From contig JAHLWP010000003.1 of assembly GCA_019057865.1 (NCBI GenBank), positions 62,001-126,000 on the forward strand: a DNA stretch of 64,000 bases, written 5' to 3'. The DNA is from Promethearchaeota archaeon (GTDB lineage Archaea > Asgardarchaeota > Lokiarchaeia > Sigyniarchaeales > SOKP01). Numbering within the stretch: position 1 is the stretch's first letter; the number at the start of each line of letters is the position of its first letter. The position numbers were made by a program, and so were the translations under genes. Under the pieces are notes generated by a model, which ran no database searches, was not told where the DNA came from, and saw nothing but the letters and a program-made list of their open reading frames with translations. This document shows positions 52,789-62,329 of the stretch, piece by piece.

Positions 52789-54507
52789 ATGAAAATTGCT
52801 AGAATTAATGTTAACACAGAATCAATTGAATTCGAAGAAATAACGAAAGATACAAAATTTTACTTATTGGGAGCAAGAGGATTAACTTCTCAAATTATTC
52901 ATGATGAAGTTCCACCTTTATGTGATCCCTTAAGTGAAAAAAATAAATTGATCATATCGAATGGTTTGCTCACTGGAAGCCCTTTTCCTAATTCTGGTCG
53001 TACATCTATAGGAGCAAAAAGTCCTCTTACTAATGGTATAAAAGAAGCAAATGTTGGAGGGCGTCCCTCAATGATGTTAGCCTCTCATGGAATTAGAGCT
53101 TTAGTTTTAGATGAAATATCCGCTAACTTAAAATTAATTTTAATAGATGATGATGGTATAAAATTCAAATCTGCTAATAAATATAAGGGATTAGGAAATT
53201 ATAAATTGCATTCTAAATTAAGAGAAAAATACGGAGAAAGAATTGGAATTTATTCTATTGGACCTGCTGGAGAACAAATGATGAGGGCTGCTAGTATTGC
53301 TGCAAATGATTTAGAAGGTTATCCAAGCCGACAAGCAGCGAGAGGTGGTTTAGGTGCGGTAATGGGATCTAAAAGAATTAAAGCCATTATTATTTTTCCA
53401 GCAAAAGGTTCAAAAGTTAAGATACACGATATTAAAAAATTCAGAGAAATATCAAAACCATTTGCTCAAAATTTAGCAGAATCGAGAAAAACTTTTTCGA
53501 TTTATGGTACTCCATTAATGACAAAAGCAATGAGTGTACATGGAGGTTTACCTACCAAGAATTTTCGAATGGGTTCATTTGATGGGGTAGATGATATATC
53601 TGGAGAAAGACTACATGAGTTAGTTATAGCCAGAAATGGGAAAAAAAGAGTTTCGTGTAGCCCAACGTGTGTAATTAAATGCTCAAACATCATTGTTGAT
53701 GAGAATGGAAATCATATTACATCTAGTTTAGAATATGAAACAATAGCTCTAAATGGTTCTAACTTGATGATAGACAATCTTGATCATTTAGCAAAAATTG
53801 ATCATTTATGTGATGACATTGGTATTGATACGATTGAGTTCGGTGTAACCATGGGGGTAGCAATGGATAATGACAAAGTTAATTGGGGAGACGCTGATAA
53901 AGTTTTTGAAATACTAGAAGAAATAAGAAAAGGTTCCGAAATTGGACAACTATATGGAAATGGAGTTGTAAATTTAGGAAATAAAATCAATGCCATTCGA
54001 GTTCCTCAGGTTAAAGGACAAGGCATTTCAGGTTATGATCCAAGAGTTTTCAAAGGAATGAGTGTAACTTATGCAACTTCTCCTATGGGAGCCGATCATA
54101 CTTCTGGAGCAGCAATTGCAGGAAGAGTTGCCAGTCAAGTTAAAGATTATGGTGAATTAACTGAGAATGAGGGAAAATTAGAATTATCTTATGAATTGCA
54201 AGTTTATACAACGGTTTTAGATTCAATGGGTTGTTGTTATTTCATTGGACCTAGTTATGAAAATATGAATATAGTAACAGGAGCTATTAATGCTATGTAT
54301 AGTTTGAATTTAAGTAGAGAAGATGTTATAGACATAGGGAAACAAATTTTAAGAACAGAGCTTGAGTTTAACAACAAGGCAGGTTTAACACAGGAAACAA
54401 ATGAACTTCCTTCATTTTTTAGGGAAGAACCCTCTGAGCCATTGCAATTAAAAGTATCGTTTCCAAAAGAGGAATTTAAAAATTTCTGGAAAAAATTAGA
54501 TGAATAA
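52789..54507 (+). CDS. aor: Aldehyde:ferredoxin oxidoreductase (AOR family)
   Basis: The 572-residue protein has the tungstopterin-binding N-terminal domain (GARGLTSQIIHDE, NKLIISNGLLTGSPFPNSGR), the middle SIGPAGEQMMRAASIAAND, and 4Fe-4S ligands C290, C294, C298 with C482 or C483. The spacing C-x3-C-x3-C is one residue longer at the first gap than the textbook C-x2-C-x3-C. The enzyme oxidises aldehydes to acids with ferredoxin, using tungsten. The gene is monocistronic and abuts the opposing gene at 54508 without a gap. Confidence 0.9.
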   Translation: MKIARINVNTESIEFEEITKDTKFYLLGARGLTSQIIHDEVPPLCDPLSEKNKLIISNGLLTGSPFPNSGRTSIGAKSPLTNGIKEANVGGRPSMMLASHGIRALVLDEISANLKLILIDDDGIKFKSANKYKGLGNYKLHSKLREKYGERIGIYSIGPAGEQMMRAASIAANDLEGYPSRQAARGGLGAVMGSKRIKAIIIFPAKGSKVKIHDIKKFREISKPFAQNLAESRKTFSIYGTPLMTKAMSVHGGLPTKNFRMGSFDGVDDISGERLHELVIARNGKKRVSCSPTCVIKCSNIIVDENGNHITSSLEYETIALNGSNLMIDNLDHLAKIDHLCDDIGIDTIEFGVTMGVAMDNDKVNWGDADKVFEILEEIRKGSEIGQLYGNGVVNLGNKINAIRVPQVKGQGISGYDPRVFKGMSVTYATSPMGADHTSGAAIAGRVASQVKDYGELTENEGKLELSYELQVYTTVLDSMGCCYFIGPSYENMNIVTGAINAMYSLNLSREDVIDIGKQILRTELEFNNKAGLTQETNELPSFFREEPSEPLQLKVSFPKEEFKNFWKKLDE

Positions 54508-55056
54508 TTAAATATAGGTTAATAAACCCTTTTTTTTCATATTTAATTCTGAAATAATAATAAATACTATTCCTGTAGTTATAAAAATTAATGGGATTAG
54601 AGTATAATAATAAATAATTAATAATTTAATTCCATAAATTAGAGATAATAAAACATAACCAACTCCACTAAAAAAGAAAATCACTTTTTCTTTTTTATAA
54701 AGACTAAGACAGAAATGCCAGCATACAATAATGAGAAGATTTGAAATTACTTTAGAAATAAATGCAAAAAAAACAGAATTGGTAGAGCTAAGAAGGAATG
54801 CTATTATAATTAAAAATATAGAAAAGCATGATAAGACTAGAAATATCTGAAAAAAATGGTCTACAAAAAAGTTTTTTTCTAATTTTAAGAAAAACGAAAG
54901 GAAAAACCATGATATTTCAATTAAAATCAAAAGAATGCTTATTAAAGGGTCACCTACAACAAGAATATCTAAAAAAATGGAAATTGTAAAACCAATTAAA
55001 ATTAGCATCATACCAATTATCCGAAATAGGCTCTCTCTTTTTGCTTGAATACCCAT
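54508..55056 (-). CDS. Six-helix membrane protein
   Basis: I do not recognise this 182-residue protein. It is almost wholly hydrophobic, with about six helices and no polar motif apart from scattered Lys/Glu. Its stop codon directly abuts the stop of the AOR gene on the other strand, leaving no terminator space between them. The start is an ATG with MGIQAKRESLFR, an amphipathic head. Confidence 0.55.
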   Translation of the reverse strand: MGIQAKRESLFRIIGMMLILIGFTISIFLDILVVGDPLISILLILIEISWFFLSFFLKLEKNFFVDHFFQIFLVLSCFSIFLIIIAFLLSSTNSVFFAFISKVISNLLIIVCWHFCLSLYKKEKVIFFFSGVGYVLLSLIYGIKLLIIYYYTLIPLIFITTGIVFIIISELNMKKKGLLTYI

Positions 55057-55235
55057 TTTTTTAAATAATTCTATTTTTTAAAATTTTTCTTTTAATTTTA
55101 TATAAAACGTTATTCGATGTAAATTAATTGATAGCTTTATTAATTTTGAAAGCTATTTTGAATTATTATTATAAATGATTCTTTTATGCTTTATCCTTAA
55201 AAGGCAATAAGGGATGAATATATTTTAAAGAGTAA

Positions 55236-56621
55236 ATGTTGGTACTTATGGATAAAGAAAAAGTTTTGAAGGATTTAGAAGATATTGTTGGCAAGGATTT
55301 TGTTTCAAATAAAGCTGAGGATCTTTATATATATTCTCAAGATCCTGGAGCTTCATTACCAAGACCAGTTGATTTTGTCGTAATATCAAGTACCGTAGAT
55401 GAAATCCAAAAACTAGTTCGATTAGCTAATGAACATAAAATTCCTTTAGTCCCTTTAGGAGGAGGATTAACTCTTAGCGGTTTAGTGATCCCTGTAAATG
55501 GTGGAATTGTAGTTGATATGAAAAGGATGAATAAAATCATAGAAATAAATGAATTAAGTAAATATGCCCTAATTGAAGCAGGAGTTACTTCAGGACAGTT
55601 GCTTTCACATCTAAATGAAAACTATCCAAATTTACAACCTCCCATTCCAGATGCGCCTCCCTCAGCCACTATTGCTGGAAATGTACTCATTCATGGTTCA
55701 GGATATTTATCTCAAAAGTATGGCGATCATGGAGCCATGATAAATGGTTTAGAAGTTGTTTTACCAGATGGTGAAGTCTGTAAACTTGGTTCCTGCGCAG
55801 TTTCTAAGTTTTGGTTTGCAAGAGGACCTATCCCAGATCTTATTGGTTTATTTATTAGTTCATTTGGTACTATGGGAATTATTACTAAACTCTCAATTCA
55901 ATTGTTTGATAAACCAAAATTTAGAGAAGTTGTTTTTGGTTTATTGAAAGATCCAAAAGATATCCCTAATATTCTCTTAAAAATTACTGAAACTGGCTTA
56001 GCTGAGGATGTTATACTTGGAATGCAAGACAAACCTGATTGGATGAAAGGTTATGTTTTTGTTATTGCTTATGTAACAGGTGAATCTCAAGAAGAGATAG
56101 ATTCTCATATCAAAAGCTTTAAACGTGTATATCGTAAAGCTAAAGCAAGATATATGAAGATTCCTGATAGAATTAGAACAGCTTATTTAGAAAAGCCAAT
56201 ATTTGCAGCAACAGCAGCAGATTATAGAAAAGGCGGTGGTTTTGAATACGTTGGAGCAAATATGCCTCTAGAAAATATTCCTGAAGCCTATAAGAGAGGT
56301 ACTGAAATCTCAAAAAAATATGGAATCATACCAACATTAGGATCAAGGCTGATTGGAGGAACTCACAATATTTTAATGTTTTTTTCTTATTCATTTAACC
56401 GTGCGGATCCTAAAGATATGGAAAATGCTAGAAATGCTTTACATGAAACTAATAAATTAGCTTTGGAGTTAGGAGGGATTCCTTGGAAAGCAGAATTAGC
56501 AGGACAACAATTAATTCTTGAAAAAATGGACCCTAACTATAAAAAATTGTTTAACACAATACGAAGCACTCTCGATCCAAATAGAATAATGAATCCAGGA
56601 AATTGGGAGGTGAATAAATAA
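55236..56621 (+). CDS. FAD-binding oxidoreductase, GlcD/lactate dehydrogenase-like
   Basis: The 461-residue protein has the FAD-binding PCMH domain (about 20-200: PVDFVVISSTVDEIQKLVRLANE, PLVPLGGGLTLSG, NGGIVVDMKRMNKI, FGTMGIITKLSIQLF) and the FAD-linked oxidase C-terminal domain with LDPNRIMNPG at its end. The family oxidises D-lactate, glycolate or similar 2-hydroxy acids. The Fe-S protein gene at 56621 follows with overlapping stop and start, so they are an operon and probably a two-subunit complex. Start may be Met1 or Met5. Confidence 0.9.
   Translation: MLVLMDKEKVLKDLEDIVGKDFVSNKAEDLYIYSQDPGASLPRPVDFVVISSTVDEIQKLVRLANEHKIPLVPLGGGLTLSGLVIPVNGGIVVDMKRMNKIIEINELSKYALIEAGVTSGQLLSHLNENYPNLQPPIPDAPPSATIAGNVLIHGSGYLSQKYGDHGAMINGLEVVLPDGEVCKLGSCAVSKFWFARGPIPDLIGLFISSFGTMGIITKLSIQLFDKPKFREVVFGLLKDPKDIPNILLKITETGLAEDVILGMQDKPDWMKGYVFVIAYVTGESQEEIDSHIKSFKRVYRKAKARYMKIPDRIRTAYLEKPIFAATAADYRKGGGFEYVGANMPLENIPEAYKRGTEISKKYGIIPTLGSRLIGGTHNILMFFSYSFNRADPKDMENARNALHETNKLALELGGIPWKAELAGQQLILEKMDPNYKKLFNTIRSTLDPNRIMNPGNWEVNK
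56606..56613 (+). promoter_or_regulatory. Strong Shine-Dalgarno GGAGGTGA deciding an ATT start
   Basis: GGAGGTGA lies seven bases before ATT at 56621, inside the 3' end of the FAD oxidase gene. The frame upstream is closed by TAA at 56615, and the first ATG/GTG/TTG in frame is at 56768, after conserved Cys motifs. Confidence 0.6.
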
Positions 56622-57793
56622 TTACAATAACAGAAAAACAAGATTGGAAAGACATTATTCATAGATGCTTTCGCTGTGGTTATTGTAAATTTACTCACGA
56701 TTATTCTGATTTTAATTGTCCAAGTTATAAAAAGTACAGGTTTGAAACTTATAGTACAGGAGGAAGATTGTGGCTTATTTATGGCATTATAAGTGGTGAG
56801 ATTCCTTGGAGTCAAGGACTCGCTAATGTGATTTATGCTTGTAGCACATGTGGCAATTGTATTGAGAATTGTAGATTCGAAAAATTTAATGATTTTCTAG
56901 TTGATATGATTGAGGCCGCTCGAGCTGAAGCAGTTAATAGTGGATTTTGTCCTGAGAGACAAAAAGCTCTATTAGAAAGAACTATAAATTCAGAAAAGTA
57001 TAATCCATATGATGAGCCTAATTCTGATAATGAACATCTAAAAAAAAAGTATAATTTACCTGATGAAGCAGAATGGGTTTATTTTATAGGATGTACCTCT
57101 AATTATCGTCAAAAAAATCTAAGGGATGCAACTCTAAGATTCCTTAAAAAAGCAAATATTAATTTCACATTGATCGATGAACATTGTTGTTGTAGTCCTA
57201 TAATACGAACAGGGCAAATAAGTCCCGTAAAAGATTTTATAAATTATAATATTGCTCAAATTAACAATACTGGAGCTAAAAAAGTAATTACTTCATGTGC
57301 TGGTTGTTATCGAACATTGAAAAAAGACTGGATAAAATTTGGAGCGGATTATGGTTTTGAAATATATCACACGGTTGAATTAGTTAAACAGTTATTAGAT
57401 GAAGAGAAATTAAAATTTAAATCTGAATATAAACAGACTCTTACTTATCATGATCCTTGTCATATAGGCAGACATATGGGATTATATGAGGTCCCTAGGG
57501 ATGTTTATAAACAAATTCCAGGAATTAACTTTGTTGAGATGAAAAGAAATAAAGAAAATGCATGGTGTTGTGGAGCGGGTGGTGGAGTCAAGATTGGATA
57601 TCCAGATTGGGCTCTTGAAATCTCAAAAGAAAGGCTTGAAGAAGCGAAAGAAACAGGAGCGACGGTAATATCATCAGTATGTCCCTTTTGTTCTACCAAT
57701 TTAAATGATTCCAATGATGAATTCAATATGGGTTTTGAAGTAATAGATTTAATAGAGATATTAGATAGGTTAGATTTTGAGATTATTGAGTAA
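56621..57793 (+). CDS. GlcF/GlpC/HdrD-like iron-sulfur subunit (CCG domains), probable ATT start
   Basis: From ATT 56621 the protein has about 390 residues. The first Fe-S motif, CFRCGYCKF followed by NCP, lies before any usual start codon, and the second (CSTCGNCIENC) follows it. Two CCG domains end the protein: EHCCCSP with SCAGCYRTLK, and HDPCHIGRHMG with WCCGAGGG. This is the partner subunit of GlcD-type dehydrogenases, passing electrons to membrane carriers or heterodisulfide. TAATT overlap joins it to the FAD gene. Cutting at the TTG at 56768 would lose the first cluster. Confidence 0.88.
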   Translation: MTITEKQDWKDIIHRCFRCGYCKFTHDYSDFNCPSYKKYRFETYSTGGRLWLIYGIISGEIPWSQGLANVIYACSTCGNCIENCRFEKFNDFLVDMIEAARAEAVNSGFCPERQKALLERTINSEKYNPYDEPNSDNEHLKKKYNLPDEAEWVYFIGCTSNYRQKNLRDATLRFLKKANINFTLIDEHCCCSPIIRTGQISPVKDFINYNIAQINNTGAKKVITSCAGCYRTLKKDWIKFGADYGFEIYHTVELVKQLLDEEKLKFKSEYKQTLTYHDPCHIGRHMGLYEVPRDVYKQIPGINFVEMKRNKENAWCCGAGGGVKIGYPDWALEISKERLEEAKETGATVISSVCPFCSTNLNDSNDEFNMGFEVIDLIEILDRLDFEIIE

Positions 57794-57869
57794 TTATAGT
57801 AATTAAAATAGTTTTTTTTCTTAATTTTACCTATAATACAATCAATTTTTAATTTAATGATTATACTCT

Positions 57870-57876
57870 AAGGTGG
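57870..57876 (+). promoter_or_regulatory. Shine-Dalgarno AAGGTGG setting a TTG start
   Basis: AAGGTGG lies eight bases before TTG at 57885. A GTG at 57873 falls inside the site and would add four residues not found in the family. Confidence 0.55.
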
Positions 57877-57884
57877 TTTTTAAG

Positions 57885-58751
57885 TTGAGAATAGGAGCTC
57901 ATATGAGTGTTACAGGTGGCAAATATATGGCATTTGTAAGGGGTCAAGAACTCGGATGTGAGACAATTCAAGTTTTTGTTAGAAATGTTCGAGGTTGGGT
58001 CTCTAAACCTCTAGAACAAAATGATATTGATGATTTTGTCAAAAAAAAAGATGAATTAAAAAATGAGATTTGGCCAGTTATTTCACATAATAGTTATTTG
58101 ATAAATTTAGCAAGCATTGATGATGAGAAACTAGAAAAATCTTATATTGCTATGTTAGATGAACTTGTAAAAGTAAATCAATTAGGTATTGAATATGAAA
58201 ATATGCATCCTGGAGTTATTCCTATAAGTGATAAAAAAGAAATTTCTAAAAAGGAAGCATTAATTCAAATAGCTAATCAATTAAATAACTTAATAGATGA
58301 GACAAAAGATTCTAAAGTGAGAATTTTATTGGAAACGACTGCTGGCCAAGGTAAGGGATTAGGTAATAAATTTCATCACTTTAAAACTATCTTTGACAAT
58401 ATAAAGAATAAAGACAGAATAGGTATTTGCTTTGATACAGCACATTCATTTGCAGCTGGCTATGATTTCTCTTCTAAACAAAAATATAATGAAATGTGGG
58501 ATGAATTTGATGACATAATTGGATTGAAATACCTTTTTGCTTTTCACCTAAATGATACTGATAAAGAACTAGGCTCTAGAGTTGATCGGCATACGCATAT
58601 AGGACAAGGTAAAATTGGAAAAGAACCTTTTGGATTTTTTATCAATGATGATAGATTTGAAAATCATCCCGGAATTTTAGAAACTCCTAAAGGAAAAGAT
58701 ATGAAAGATGATATTATGAACCTAACGATTCTTAAATCTTTAAGAAAATAA
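57885..58751 (+). CDS. nfo: Endonuclease IV (AP endonuclease)
   Basis: From TTG 57885 the protein starts MRIGAHMSVTGG, the family N-terminus, and has about 288 residues. Metal ligands follow: His in ISHNSYLINLAS, His in ENMHPG, Glu in LLETTAGQG, Asp/His in CFDTAHSFAAGYD, His in AFHLNDT, Asp/His in DRHTHIGQG and Glu in GILETP. It cleaves DNA at abasic sites in base-excision repair. It is a single plus-strand gene ending four bases from the convergent SET gene. Confidence 0.93.
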   Translation: MRIGAHMSVTGGKYMAFVRGQELGCETIQVFVRNVRGWVSKPLEQNDIDDFVKKKDELKNEIWPVISHNSYLINLASIDDEKLEKSYIAMLDELVKVNQLGIEYENMHPGVIPISDKKEISKKEALIQIANQLNNLIDETKDSKVRILLETTAGQGKGLGNKFHHFKTIFDNIKNKDRIGICFDTAHSFAAGYDFSSKQKYNEMWDEFDDIIGLKYLFAFHLNDTDKELGSRVDRHTHIGQGKIGKEPFGFFINDDRFENHPGILETPKGKDMKDDIMNLTILKSLRK

Positions 58752-58754
58752 AAA

Positions 58755-59153
58755 TTATTCCTCAACATTAAACCAAACAGGGCTTTTATCATTAACAAGT
58801 CCATTATAATTCATTGTTAATTCTTCATCCTTAGAAATATCTCTTATTGTTATGAATTTTATAGAATCATTTTTATAATGATACTCATATCTAACATTAG
58901 GAGTATAAGAATGATTCATAAACTGACAGATACTCATAGCAAGAGCCATTTTGTATTTTGATTTATATTTTGGATTTTCCCATATAAAACAATAATTTGA
59001 AACGATAGTTTTATCAATTAGTTCATAATCTTTATTAGAAATTAAGATAACGTTAGCAACGTCAATAATAGTTTTTTTCTTAATTTGCTGTTTAGCAAAT
59101 AATCCTTTTCCTTTCTTAGTAGATATATATTTAACTTCTATTAAATTATTCAT
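58755..59153 (-). CDS. Small SET-domain protein
   Basis: I chose the ATG MNNLIEVKYIS at 59153; an in-frame TTG three codons earlier is possible. Numbered from that TTG, marks are KGKGLFAKQQIKKKTII (18-33), the SAM/pseudoknot motif FMNHSYTPNVRYE with N83 and H84, and DEELTMNYNG with Tyr119. SET proteins methylate lysine side chains. Only about 132 residues, without pre-SET or zinc regions, so it is a minimal SET domain as in some archaea and bacteria. Target unknown. Confidence 0.85.
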   Translation of the reverse strand: MNNLIEVKYISTKKGKGLFAKQQIKKKTIIDVANVILISNKDYELIDKTIVSNYCFIWENPKYKSKYKMALAMSICQFMNHSYTPNVRYEYHYKNDSIKFITIRDISKDEELTMNYNGLVNDKSPVWFNVEE

Positions 59154-59245
59154 CGATTTCAACTAATTATTTAAATGTACAATTATATACTTAAGTTTTT
59201 ATTATTTAAATTGAAGATATAATACATATGAGTTTGACTTCGCAT

Positions 59246-59845
59246 TTATTCAATTGAAGCATGACGTTTATCAATATCATTTTCAGAAACGTTTAAAACA
59301 TTCATTAAAACACTTCCAATTGCATCTAAAACCGATAATGTAGAAATGTCAAATAAGCTTGTATAGGGAGCAAGAGATTCCTTAGTTATTGCTACATCTT
59401 TACTCTTTCCTATAACTTCTATAACTATATCACTTAATTTTCCAATTGAACTATCGGGTTTTGTAGTAAATAATATAATTTTTCCACCAATTTCATTAGC
59501 ATTTTTTGCTATTGCGACGGGGGATGCTGTCTCTCCGCTGCCACTAATTATAATAAGGAGATCTTTTTTAGTATAACGAGGTGTAACGGCATCAGAAATA
59601 AAGCAAGAATTAATATCTAAATGCATTAATCTTTGAGCAAAACAACGCCCTATAAAACCAGATCTCCCTGCCCCATAAACAAATACCTTATTATTTTCAG
59701 ATTTTATTGTAAAAATGAGATTAACTAATTTCAATATCTTATCAAAATCAATCGTATCGGAATTTATATTGATTTGATTGCCAATTTCAAGTAAGGTTTT
59801 TTTGAATCTATCATAGATCTTATTCTTTTCCATGTTCCATCTCAT
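59246..59845 (-). CDS. hxlB: 6-phospho-3-hexuloisomerase
   Basis: I chose the ATG MRWNMEKNK at 59845, just behind the upstream stop. The SIS domain contains FVYGAGRSGFIGRCFAQRL (sugar phosphate loop), ISGSGETASPVAIAKNA and the C-terminal SVLDAIGSVLM. It converts 3-hexulose 6-phosphate and fructose 6-phosphate, used in archaea to make ribose phosphates in place of the oxidative pentose pathway. The gene is the last of a minus-strand run with transport regulators; its partner HPS is not in this window. Confidence 0.88.
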   Translation of the reverse strand: MRWNMEKNKIYDRFKKTLLEIGNQININSDTIDFDKILKLVNLIFTIKSENNKVFVYGAGRSGFIGRCFAQRLMHLDINSCFISDAVTPRYTKKDLLIIISGSGETASPVAIAKNANEIGGKIILFTTKPDSSIGKLSDIVIEVIGKSKDVAITKESLAPYTSLFDISTLSVLDAIGSVLMNVLNVSENDIDKRHASIE

Positions 59846-59852
59846 CGAAATT

Positions 59853-61097
59853 TTATTCCTCTTGAAATATTTCTGGATGTACACATCTTCTCCATTCTTC
59901 TACAGTCTCTTTAGGACCTAGACCAATAAGTAAATCACCTTTATGAAAAAAGAAATCCGGTTTAAAACTGTAAATCCATTTATTTTCTCTTTTTAAGGCT
60001 ATAATATGGAATCCTTTTTTATAGCGCTTATCTTGAAGTTCCTTATATGTTTTTCCTTTAAAGTAAGAATCTTCTGATAACGTTTCCCTTACTACTATTT
60101 CTGGTGTCTCCTTAATTGCCTTTTGGAGGATTATGTGAGGTTCAAATCCTTTTAATATATTTTCTGCTATATGAGCTGCAGCATCAGCTATTTGTTCACA
60201 TGAGAACACTATCCTCATTATGCCAGTGAGAGATCTTGGAGAATCGAGCGTATGGGCAAAATCTAGTAAATCTTTTTCAAAGGTAATGTTAAGACCATCC
60301 ATTAATTCTTCCATTTCTAAAACATCTTCTGCAACTTCATAACTCTTAAAAAAAAGAGCTGCTAAAGCCAGTTCAATCATAGTTTCAGAAATATCTGTTA
60401 TATAAATATAATCTTTTTTTAAATCTTGAAGAGTATTAAAAATTTCAGGATTTTGAAGATCAAATTCAGGTTCTTTTTCTTGATTATCTAAATTGAAAGA
60501 GAATTCTTCCTCATCTTTAGCTATTTTTTTAAGTTCTCTAATCGGCTCAAGTTCTCCTTTTACGATTAAAGTATCATCTCTTAAGACTTTTTCATTTCTA
60601 TTAAATAACCAATTGTTTTTTCTCCTGATTGCTATTAAATCAACTCCATGCTTAGACCTAAAATGAACTTCTCTACGATATTCATCAATAAATTCACAAC
60701 CCTGTCTTACTGTAATTTTTACTATGGGTTCTGGAACTTCGTCCCAAAATAACTGTGTAAATTCACTTATATCGCTGTTAATATATACAACTCTAGCAAT
60801 ATCTGCAAGAGCATCTGAAATTTTATCGATAGAATATCCCATCACCACAATTGGCTCTAATTTTTTAGCTTCTTTAAATCCTCCAGCTTGGGTTTGAATT
60901 ATTTGTAAGTTTAGAAGGAATATTAATTCATGGATATGTTTTTCTATTTTGGAAGCCTCATCAGCTATTTCTTTGCTACTGAACTTTATTGCGCTATAAG
61001 CTAAGTCTATCATTAAGTCTATGCTCTGTTTCATTTCTTTAAGAATATCTTTCAACGAAAGGGGCTTATACTTAAACTTTCTTTTTTTCTCTGGCAT
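59853..61097 (-). CDS. PhoU/TrkA-C domain regulatory protein
   Basis: The 414-residue protein is a tandem of PhoU-like helices (about 15-110 and 235-330) and TrkA-C/RCK-C domains (about 115-200 and 335-405: VVRETLSEDSYFKGKTYKELQ, KGFHIIALKRENKWIY, GDLLIGLGP). This repeated layout is known from archaeal proteins encoded beside MgtE-like cation permeases, as here. The RCK-C domains probably bind a ligand to gate the transporter. It follows the two MgtE halves by 30 bases and hxlB by overlap, so they are one operon. Confidence 0.87.
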   Translation of the reverse strand: MPEKKRKFKYKPLSLKDILKEMKQSIDLMIDLAYSAIKFSSKEIADEASKIEKHIHELIFLLNLQIIQTQAGGFKEAKKLEPIVVMGYSIDKISDALADIARVVYINSDISEFTQLFWDEVPEPIVKITVRQGCEFIDEYRREVHFRSKHGVDLIAIRRKNNWLFNRNEKVLRDDTLIVKGELEPIRELKKIAKDEEEFSFNLDNQEKEPEFDLQNPEIFNTLQDLKKDYIYITDISETMIELALAALFFKSYEVAEDVLEMEELMDGLNITFEKDLLDFAHTLDSPRSLTGIMRIVFSCEQIADAAAHIAENILKGFEPHIILQKAIKETPEIVVRETLSEDSYFKGKTYKELQDKRYKKGFHIIALKRENKWIYSFKPDFFFHKGDLLIGLGPKETVEEWRRCVHPEIFQEE

Positions 61098-61127
61098 TGG
61101 TTTACTTTTTTTACTCCTATCTTTATT

Positions 61128-61679
61128 TTAAATAAATATTTGGATAAATATAATAAGAAATAATGGTGTTAAAAAATCTGCGAGTGAAGTTACAAAAGGG
61201 ATTAAAAAATTGTTTGGATCTTTTCCTTGTTTAAAAATGAAAATTGCACTAATAAATAGAAAAATAAACATTGATACAAAAAGTAATAGAACTGTAATTA
61301 ATAAAATGATAATGATTAAAAAGGGATTAACAATTTCTATTCCAGTAGCTATTCCCATACTATATCCTAGAACAATTAATGCAATTAGACTTATTAAAAT
61401 TGTTATTAAGAGTCCATAAAAATCTTCTTTTAATCTATCAGATTTCTGAATTTTTGGTGGTATAGTTCCTATATATAGATGCGAAGTTAAGCGAGAACTT
61501 AGAACTGTGGAAATATCTCCAGTTAAGGAGTTTAAAGATGGTAAAATTAAAAGTATAATTGGAAAACTGTATAAAATTCTCTCATTACTAGATAATACTG
61601 TTCCAGAGATTAAACCCATAAATGAAGATAATATCACAATTATGATTGATTCTTTAAAGATTTTCTTGAAATATTCCAT
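61128..61679 (-). CDS. MgtE/SLC41-type divalent cation transporter half (C)
   Basis: The 183-residue protein has about five helices with the MgtE integral-domain pattern: LILLPSLNSLTGDISTVLSSRL, and GKDPNNFLIPFVTSLADFLTPL with the conserved Asp near the cation path. It is paralogous to the half encoded just before it. Its ATG follows the neighbour's TAA directly and in the same frame. The two halves probably form one Mg2+ or other divalent cation channel, controlled by the PhoU/TrkA-C protein. Confidence 0.85.
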   Translation of the reverse strand: MEYFKKIFKESIIIVILSSFMGLISGTVLSSNERILYSFPIILLILPSLNSLTGDISTVLSSRLTSHLYIGTIPPKIQKSDRLKEDFYGLLITILISLIALIVLGYSMGIATGIEIVNPFLIIIILLITVLLLFVSMFIFLFISAIFIFKQGKDPNNFLIPFVTSLADFLTPLFLIIFIQIFI

Positions 61680-62234
61680 TTAGGGAACCCCCAACATTAT
61701 TAAAGATAAATAAAAACTAATAACTGTGAAAAAATCGTCAATCGCAGTCATTATAGGATTTACAACATTATTAGGATTTAATCTATATTTAAAAGCTAAA
61801 TAATTTAAGCTAGTCGAGCAAGGGATTGATACAGATATCGTAATTATTATAGATATAATTGGAATTTCAATAAGCATTAAATTTGATAGAATAGGGATTT
61901 TTATCAAAAATATATTTAAAACTATACTAAAAACACCAATAATGAAAGCTGTTACTATGGACAAAACATAAGTAGCGAGTATATTTTCAATCACCGATTT
62001 TCTATTAAACTCTCCAATAATTAGATCTCTTGAGGTTCTTGCTATATATGGTCCACTTATGTTTCCTCTTAATGATAATAATGCAGGAACTATTAATATT
62101 AAGATTAGAAAACTCTCAAATGGAACTATTAAAAGTGAAAGAACAATCCCCGCAAGGATATCTCCCACGATAGAAATGATTTCTGATGGGACTGTTTCTT
62201 TAACGATCTTTCCTTTACTATCTTGAGATTCCAT
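61680..62234 (-). CDS. MgtE/SLC41-type divalent cation transporter half (N)
   Basis: The 184-residue protein has about five helices and the same half-domain marks: LIVPALLSLRGNISGPYIARTSR and LNPNNVVNPIMTAIDDFFTVISF. The stop codon TAA is followed at once by the next half's ATG, so an intact fusion would need only one codon change. Archaeal MgtE-like halves often come as such pairs. It is the first gene of the operon, preceded by a hairpin and an AT-rich promoter region. Confidence 0.85.
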   Translation of the reverse strand: MESQDSKGKIVKETVPSEIISIVGDILAGIVLSLLIVPFESFLILILIVPALLSLRGNISGPYIARTSRDLIIGEFNRKSVIENILATYVLSIVTAFIIGVFSIVLNIFLIKIPILSNLMLIEIPIISIIITISVSIPCSTSLNYLAFKYRLNPNNVVNPIMTAIDDFFTVISFYLSLIMLGVP

Positions 62235-62329
62235 ATGCCATCCTCATCAGAATCCATTGCCTTGACAATAATATTTCCATTCATAATTATTTAAATTTTC
62301 TAATTATTAAAAATATTAAAAGATTCCTA

